A stretch of DNA of 55,633 bases from SLRI01 sp964576715 (lineage in GTDB: Bacteria; Pseudomonadota; Alphaproteobacteria; Geminicoccales; Geminicoccaceae), in assembly GCA_964576715.1 (NCBI GenBank), contig CAZNWE010000021.1:1-55633 (forward strand). The letters are read 5' to 3'. Position 1 is the stretch's first letter. Every line of letters starts with the position of its first letter. Both the position numbers and the translations under genes were made by a program. The notes below the pieces were generated by a model. That model worked only from the letters and a program-made list of their open reading frames with translations. It was not told the DNA's origin and did no database searches. This document shows positions 51,008 to 55,633 of the stretch, piece after piece.

Positions 51008-52212
51008 GTCTGCACGTTGAAGCCGCCAGTGCCGCCGCCAAGAGCGACAGCCCGCAGTTCTGCGCCTATGTGGAGGACGACGAGTCGCGAGCGGTGGTCG
51101 AGCAGGTGGTTCGGGAGTTGGTCATCGCCCACGCTTCAGTGGTCAAGGGCTCGGTCCGGACCGCGATCAAGACGCTTGGCCAGAAGCGCTCACCGAAGAC
51201 CTTGATCGTCGACCTCTGCAAGTCAGAGCTGCCATTATCGGACATCAACGAACTTGCCGAAGTCTGCGAGCCTGGCGTCACGGTTATTGCCATCGGCGAC
51301 CGCAACGACGTGGGCCTGTTCCGTGAGCTGCTGAACAGCGGCGTCAGTGACTATCTGGTGAAGCCGCTGACGCCAACCCTGGTCCAGCGCGCGCTGTTGG
51401 CATCGGCGGACGATGACAGCCGTAGCCGGCAGACGACGCGGCTCGGTCGCTTGGTGGCGACGGTTGGCGCTCGTGGCGGCGTGGGCGCCACGATGCTCGC
51501 GACCAGCATGGCTTGGACCATCGCCAATCGCAGACAGCGCCGCGTTGCGCTGCTCGATCTCGACCTGCAATTCGGCAGTGTTGCGCTGTCTCTCGATCTG
51601 GAACCGACCCACGGCCTGCGCGACGTGTTGGAGAATGCGAATCGGGTCGATGCGCTCTACCTGGAGCGGTCGATGACCCAACACTCGGAATCGCTCTTCG
51701 TTCTCAGCTGCGAGGAAGAGCTGGTCGACGACATGCCGAAAGACCCGCAGGCACTGGCCCTGCTCGTCAACGAGTTGCGCAGCAAGTTCCACTATCTGAT
51801 CGTCGACCTGCCACGCGCCTTGACGAACGAGACACAGCACGTGCTGCTCGCGGCCACCCATCTTGTCTTGGTGACCGACCTGTCGCTGGTCGGCATGCGC
51901 GACACGCTGCGCCTCGTGCAGCTTGTCTTGCAAGGAAACACGGCCTGCCACGTCACAATCGTCGCCAACCGCATGGGCGAGTACCGGCAGGGCGAGATCG
52001 CCATTGCGGAGTTCGAGAAGGCAGTGGGCCGGAAGATCGATCTGCTCATCCCCTTCGATCCGAAGAGCGTGACCGCCGCCATGAACATCGGCAAACCCGT
52101 CGCCAGTCAGAGCAAGAGCGTGGCCGAAGCGGTCGATCGCCTGATCGACATGCTTTCCGGTACAGCGGTCGCGCAAAAACCCGGCTTGCTGCACCGGTTG
52201 TGGGCCCGCTGA
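51004..52212 (+). CDS. cpaE: Tad pilus localisation ATPase-like protein CpaE/TadZ
   Basis: The 402 residues have a degenerate receiver domain (about 18-130: FCAYVEDDESRAVVEQVVRE, VIAIGDRNDVGLFRELLNSG, DYLVKPLTP) and a MinD/ParA-like domain with LVATVGARGGVGATMLATSM, LLDLDLQFGSVALSLDLEPT and YLIVDLPRALTN. Both lysines of the deviant Walker A are missing (GARGGVGAT), so nucleotide hydrolysis is doubtful. CpaE/TadZ proteins position the pilus machine at the cell pole. No phospho-acceptor role is certain for the receiver part. cpaF follows after 9 bases. Confidence 0.93.
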   Translation: MSLHVEAASAAAKSDSPQFCAYVEDDESRAVVEQVVRELVIAHASVVKGSVRTAIKTLGQKRSPKTLIVDLCKSELPLSDINELAEVCEPGVTVIAIGDRNDVGLFRELLNSGVSDYLVKPLTPTLVQRALLASADDDSRSRQTTRLGRLVATVGARGGVGATMLATSMAWTIANRRQRRVALLDLDLQFGSVALSLDLEPTHGLRDVLENANRVDALYLERSMTQHSESLFVLSCEEELVDDMPKDPQALALLVNELRSKFHYLIVDLPRALTNETQHVLLAATHLVLVTDLSLVGMRDTLRLVQLVLQGNTACHVTIVANRMGEYRQGEIAIAEFEKAVGRKIDLLIPFDPKSVTAAMNIGKPVASQSKSVAEAVDRLIDMLSGTAVAQKPGLLHRLWAR

Positions 52213-52221
52213 GCAGCGACG

Positions 52222-53652
52222 ATGTTCGGCAAACGCCCCACTGTCGCTCCGACCACATCGCCGCTCGACAACGATCGAGCCGCCCAAGCGTCGCTTCCGG
52301 TTCCCCATGGATCGACCCAAGCAATTGAGACGACGGCAATCACCAGCGTCAAACCGGAGCGTTCGGAGGCGAGCGTCAACCAGCGCCGGGGCCAAACCCT
52401 TCTCGCGTCACAGCAGGTCATCCACAATCTGCTGTACGAGCGGATCGATGGCGCGGCTGCCGCCCGGCTGCCGCGAGACGAACTGCTGCATCAGGTTCTG
52501 GAGCTGATTGGTGAGATCGTCCTTGAACAGCGTCTTTCGCTGACCGGCAGCGAGCAGTCCGTCCTCGGCCGCGCAATCGTCGACGATATGATTGGCCTCG
52601 GCCCGCTCGAGGAACTGCTGAACGATGAAACGATCACTGACATCATGGTGAATCGTCCGGACCAGATCTATGTCGAACGGCGCGGCAAGTTGCAGCTCAC
52701 CGACATTCGTTTCCGTGATCGCCATCACGTGATGAACATCGCACAACGAATCGTCACCCGTGTCGGCCGACGCATCGACGAAACATGTCCGATCTGTGAC
52801 GCCAGGCTCGAAGACGGAAGCCGTGTCAACATCATCGCACCCCCGCTCGCCATCGACGGCTGCAGCATCTCGATCCGCAAATTCGCGAAAAAGAAAATCA
52901 CCCTCGACCTCATGGAGCGGCAGGGCAACATCAGCGGCAGCATGGCAAAAGTCTTGAAGATCGCCGCTGCCTGCCGCCTCAATGTGGTGATTTCCGGCGG
53001 TACCGGCTCGGGCAAGACCACCATGCTCAACGCCATGTCCCAGTTGATCGACGAGGGTGAGCGCATCGTCACGATCGAGGATGCGGCGGAGTTGCAGCTA
53101 CAGCAACCACATGTCGTTCGCCTTGAAACGCGGCCGGCTAATCTTGAGGGCCATGGCGAAATTTTGATGCGCGACTTGGTAAAGAACGCACTGCGTATGC
53201 GGCCAGACCGAATCATTTGTGGCGAGGTGCGTGGGCCAGAGGCAATGGATATGTTGCAGGCCATGAATACCGGCCACGACGGCTCGATGTGCACGCTCCA
53301 TGCGAACAACCCTCGTGAAGCAATGAGCCGCCTTGAGAACATGATTACCATGGCCGTCGGCAGCCTGCCGCAAAAAGCCATCCGCACACAAATCGTTGGT
53401 GCGGTCAATCTCGTGATCCAGGTTTCCCGGATGCGCGACGGTATCCGCCGTGTAACCCATATTTCCGAAATCGTTGGACTTGAAGGTGAAGTCATTACCA
53501 TGCAAGATTTGTTTAATTTTGAATACCAGGGTGAGAACCGCGATGGTACGTTGCTTGGTTCGTTTAAATCAAGTCAAGTGCGTCCATTCTTCTCGAAACG
53601 CGCTGCCTATTTCGGCCTCGAAAGAGCTTTGCTCGCGGCAGTGACATCATAG
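52222..53652 (+). CDS. cpaF: Tad pilus assembly ATPase CpaF/TadA
   Basis: The 476-residue motor of pilus assembly. The Walker A is ISGGTGSGKTTMLNAM. It is followed by the Asp box (RIVTIEDAAELQLQQPHVVR), the Walker B region (RPDRIICGEVRGPEAMDM), and the His box (GSMCTLHANNPREAMSRLEN). The N-terminal 110 residues form the usual hexamer cap (LLHQVLELIGEIVLEQRLSL, GLGPLEELLNDETITDIMVN). GC content falls from about 53,090 onward inside this gene: 29 G+C in the 60 bases from 53161 against around 40 in typical window DNA. The reading frame is intact across the change. Confidence 0.96.
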   Translation: MFGKRPTVAPTTSPLDNDRAAQASLPVPHGSTQAIETTAITSVKPERSEASVNQRRGQTLLASQQVIHNLLYERIDGAAAARLPRDELLHQVLELIGEIVLEQRLSLTGSEQSVLGRAIVDDMIGLGPLEELLNDETITDIMVNRPDQIYVERRGKLQLTDIRFRDRHHVMNIAQRIVTRVGRRIDETCPICDARLEDGSRVNIIAPPLAIDGCSISIRKFAKKKITLDLMERQGNISGSMAKVLKIAAACRLNVVISGGTGSGKTTMLNAMSQLIDEGERIVTIEDAAELQLQQPHVVRLETRPANLEGHGEILMRDLVKNALRMRPDRIICGEVRGPEAMDMLQAMNTGHDGSMCTLHANNPREAMSRLENMITMAVGSLPQKAIRTQIVGAVNLVIQVSRMRDGIRRVTHISEIVGLEGEVITMQDLFNFEYQGENRDGTLLGSFKSSQVRPFFSKRAAYFGLERALLAAVTS

Positions 53653-53665
53653 CAGGTGGTCGGCG

Positions 53666-54658
53666 ATGGAAGGTGTTGTCGTAGAACCGATGCTTGCCAC
53701 AGCGTTTGCACTAGTCGTGCTGTTCGGCGGGGTGCTTGTACTGGCACTTGGCTTTGATCGTGCGCTACCGAAGCATCGGATGAACCGGGCAGCGCGTGCG
53801 GGCAACCCGATCGGCAAGCCGATCGCGGACCTACCTTCGATCGCTCGCAGACAATACGGCTTCATGAAACCGGGTAAATCAGGAAGCGGTCAATACTCAC
53901 CACTCCGCTTTATTATCTGGGCTGACCATTTAGTACAAGCCAGCGGCCTTCCAATTTCACTCTTGCAGTTCGGCCTCATCGTTCTTGCTGCTATGACGGC
54001 AGTCATCTTCGCAGTCGAGCAGATCGGTGCTTTTGGTTTTTTCAGGACAGCGCTGATCGTAGCGCCTTCTACAGCTTTCTTGGCCGTTCAGTTGTTACTT
54101 CGCCGTAGGGCCGCGCTGCTTCGGCGTTTTCAGGCGATCTTTCCAGAAGCGCTGGACCTCATCGTGCGTAGCGTCCGCGCTGGATTGCCAGTCAGTGAGT
54201 CCATTAAAATGATCAGCACGGAGGTTGCCGAACCGGTTGGCTCATCTTTCCGGGAGGTCGGTGCCAATCTCACGATTGGCCTGTCGCTTGAGGAATCGCT
54301 TGCTCTTCTTCAGCAAAAAATGCCCCTGCCAGAGGTCAAGTTTTTCGCGATAAGCTTGACAATTCAGCAAGAAACGGGCGGAAATCTGGCCGAAATTCTT
54401 TCCAATTTGTCGGCCATCATGCGCAAACGCCTTCAGATCGGAAAGAAAATTCGCGCTCTGTCATCCGAGGCCCGCGCGTCGGCACTCATCATTGGCTCGC
54501 TGCCGTTTATCGTTGGCTTCGCAATCTATTTTTTGAATCGCTCTTACATCGAGGTGTTGTGGCTGGATGAATCTGGGCGAATTTTTCTCTTTGCTGCGAT
54601 TGCATCCATTGGGCTCGGTGCGGCTGTCATGGCAAAGTTGATAAGGTTTGAAATATGA
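53666..54658 (+). CDS. tadB: Tad pilus inner-membrane platform protein TadB
   Basis: The 330-residue T2SF-family protein has an N-terminal membrane helix (TAFALVVLFGGVLVLALGF), a second hydrophobic pair (about 90-145), the cytoplasmic T2SF domain (RFQAIFPEALDLIVRSVRAG, LPVSESIKMISTEVAEPVGS, LEESLALLQQKMPLPEVKFF, QQETGGNLAEILSNLSAIMR) and two C-terminal helices. It forms the assembly platform with TadC for the CpaF motor. The codons are clearly less GC-rich than the upstream tad genes. It is coupled to tadC by an ATGA overlap. Confidence 0.94.
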   Translation: MEGVVVEPMLATAFALVVLFGGVLVLALGFDRALPKHRMNRAARAGNPIGKPIADLPSIARRQYGFMKPGKSGSGQYSPLRFIIWADHLVQASGLPISLLQFGLIVLAAMTAVIFAVEQIGAFGFFRTALIVAPSTAFLAVQLLLRRRAALLRRFQAIFPEALDLIVRSVRAGLPVSESIKMISTEVAEPVGSSFREVGANLTIGLSLEESLALLQQKMPLPEVKFFAISLTIQQETGGNLAEILSNLSAIMRKRLQIGKKIRALSSEARASALIIGSLPFIVGFAIYFLNRSYIEVLWLDESGRIFLFAAIASIGLGAAVMAKLIRFEI

Positions 54659-55626
54659 GTGGTATCTTGGACGTCGGAATGTTGGGCGAGGCCCCGCCCA
54701 TGCTGTTGGCGCTCGTCGTGGGAGGGATGGTACTTTTCGTTCTCCTTGCACCGCTAGCGCTCGAGGCGCGCTCACATGCTGCACGCCTTCGGCGGACGAT
54801 GATCGAACGACACCGTAACAAGCTTCGGGCGGCGTCGTTGCGTCGTACTCGGACTTCGCAACTCGACAGGTCACATTCCGTTGCGCGTCGCCTCGCGACG
54901 TTGATGGCGCTACTGCCAACGCAAATGAAAAACTACAGTCATAAACTTCTGCGCTCGGCCGGATATTGTAGCCCTGGTGCTCTGATTTTTTTTTGGTCCA
55001 CTAAGACTATTATTCTGCTTTTTTGTATTGTGATGCTATTTTTTGTTCAAATTTTCGTGCCATCGGAAACTCAAGCTTCAAATGAATTAGTTTTCTTCGT
55101 TTGGTTCTCTCCACTTTTCTTTTTCTTGCCCGATCTTATCATCAAACGGCAGAAGAAAGTTCGTTTAACCCGGCTGAGCCGAAGCCTTCCTGATGGGCTC
55201 GACTTGCTTGTAATTTGCGCAGAGGCGGGATTGAGTCTTGACGCGGCTCTGAAGCGCGTGGCCGATGAGTTTATCGGAGTGGTACCCGAATTGTCAGAAG
55301 AATTGTTGCTAACTTCAGTAGAGTTGAATTTTCTTCCTGATCGCCGACAGGCTTTGACCAATCTCGCCGCCCGCGTTGAGTTGCCTGCAGTTCGTGGCGT
55401 AGTTGCGACGCTAATCCAAACCGAAAAATATGGGACACCGCTCGCTCAAGCGCTTCGTACCCTGGCTTCGGAGTTTCGTGATCATAGACTTTTAACAGCG
55501 GAAGAGAAAGCGGCACGACTTCCCGCAATTTTAACCGTCCCTATGATTATATTTATTCTGCCAGCACTTTTTATTGTTCTTGCAGCGCCGGCTTACTTAC
55601 AAGTCTCAGAAAAATTTGCCGGCTGA
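54655..55626 (+). CDS. tadC: Tad pilus inner-membrane platform protein TadC
   Basis: The 323-residue partner of TadB. Hydrophobic helices lie near the N-terminus (MLLALVVGGMVLFVLLAPLA), at about 100-160 (two or three helices) and at the end (IPMIIFILPALFIVLAAPAY-type). The T2SF domain reads RLSRSLPDGLDLLVICAEAG, LSLDAALKRVADEFIGVVPE and QTEKYGTPLAQALRTLASEF. It is the most AT-rich gene in the window, with 23 and 20 G+C in the two 60-base blocks from 54961. The stop is seen 5 bases inside the window limit; any later tad gene lies outside. Confidence 0.94.
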   Translation: MSGILDVGMLGEAPPMLLALVVGGMVLFVLLAPLALEARSHAARLRRTMIERHRNKLRAASLRRTRTSQLDRSHSVARRLATLMALLPTQMKNYSHKLLRSAGYCSPGALIFFWSTKTIILLFCIVMLFFVQIFVPSETQASNELVFFVWFSPLFFFLPDLIIKRQKKVRLTRLSRSLPDGLDLLVICAEAGLSLDAALKRVADEFIGVVPELSEELLLTSVELNFLPDRRQALTNLAARVELPAVRGVVATLIQTEKYGTPLAQALRTLASEFRDHRLLTAEEKAARLPAILTVPMIIFILPALFIVLAAPAYLQVSEKFAG

Positions 55627-55633
55627 TATATGC

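Overview
The window is about 55.6 kb of high-GC DNA; a 60-base sample inside gyrA counts 42 G or C. It comes from the chromosome of a Gram-negative bacterium, most probably an alphaproteobacterium of the Rhodospirillales/Geminicoccales kind. That placement is inferred from gene content and order: rpsF-rpsR-DUF2232-rplI, gyrA-coaD-queA, an HdaA-type DnaA regulator, PhaR, an LdtR-like MarR regulator, purN-purM next to DUF2066, and a Caulobacter-style cpa/tad locus. No tRNA, rRNA, CRISPR array, insertion sequence or phage gene was recognised.

Layout. Positions 1-1572 (minus strand) hold a molybdenum hydroxylase cluster (coxG, coxS, start of coxL). From 1767 to 6856 come a transketolase/pyruvate dehydrogenase E1-like enzyme, a divergent pair of a 49-residue protein and an amidase, and methionine aminopeptidase. 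Positions 6894-11849 hold a diguanylate cyclase, ETF-ubiquinone oxidoreductase, a TMEM43-like membrane protein and an AlkA glycosylase. Positions 12007-17562 carry gyrA, a Spy/CpxP-like periplasmic protein divergent from a Crp/Fnr regulator, coaD and queA. Positions 17843-23647 carry otsB, hemB, two valine-catabolism genes, a MarR regulator with a possible secreted peptide behind it, and phaR.

Positions 23830-26108 form the rpsF-rpsR-DUF2232-rplI operon. Divergent from it runs the fatty-acid block fabD-fabG-acpP-fabF-mltG. A reversed short-chain dehydrogenase sits between mltG and gmk, where yicC is often found in related genomes. Positions 32367-36785 (minus) are lptD-surA-ksgA, linking outer-membrane assembly and ribosome maturation. 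Positions 36949-39848 (plus) are pepA-holC-ndk and a flavodoxin-like reductase. purM-purN follow on the minus strand, then DUF2066, a CDP-alcohol phosphatidyltransferase, hdaA, the remnant of a short-chain dehydrogenase gene, and anmK.

The last 10 kb is a Tad (tight adherence) pilus locus: a TPR/SPOR lipoprotein, flp pilin (cut by a 100-base N gap), cpaA, cpaB, cpaC, cpaD, cpaE, cpaF, tadB and tadC. Base composition falls sharply from about 53.1 kb, inside cpaF, to the end (20-23 G+C per 60 bases in parts of tadC), which suggests mixed ancestry of this locus.

Most genes are housekeeping. The least ordinary observations are: four tandem 13-bp repeats abutting the gyrA start; two apparent CTG starts in CTGA stop/start overlaps; an HdaA Walker A motif with Arg in place of Lys; the dehydrogenase remnant before anmK; perfect palindromes before the tad and fab operons; and two small unrecognised proteins.
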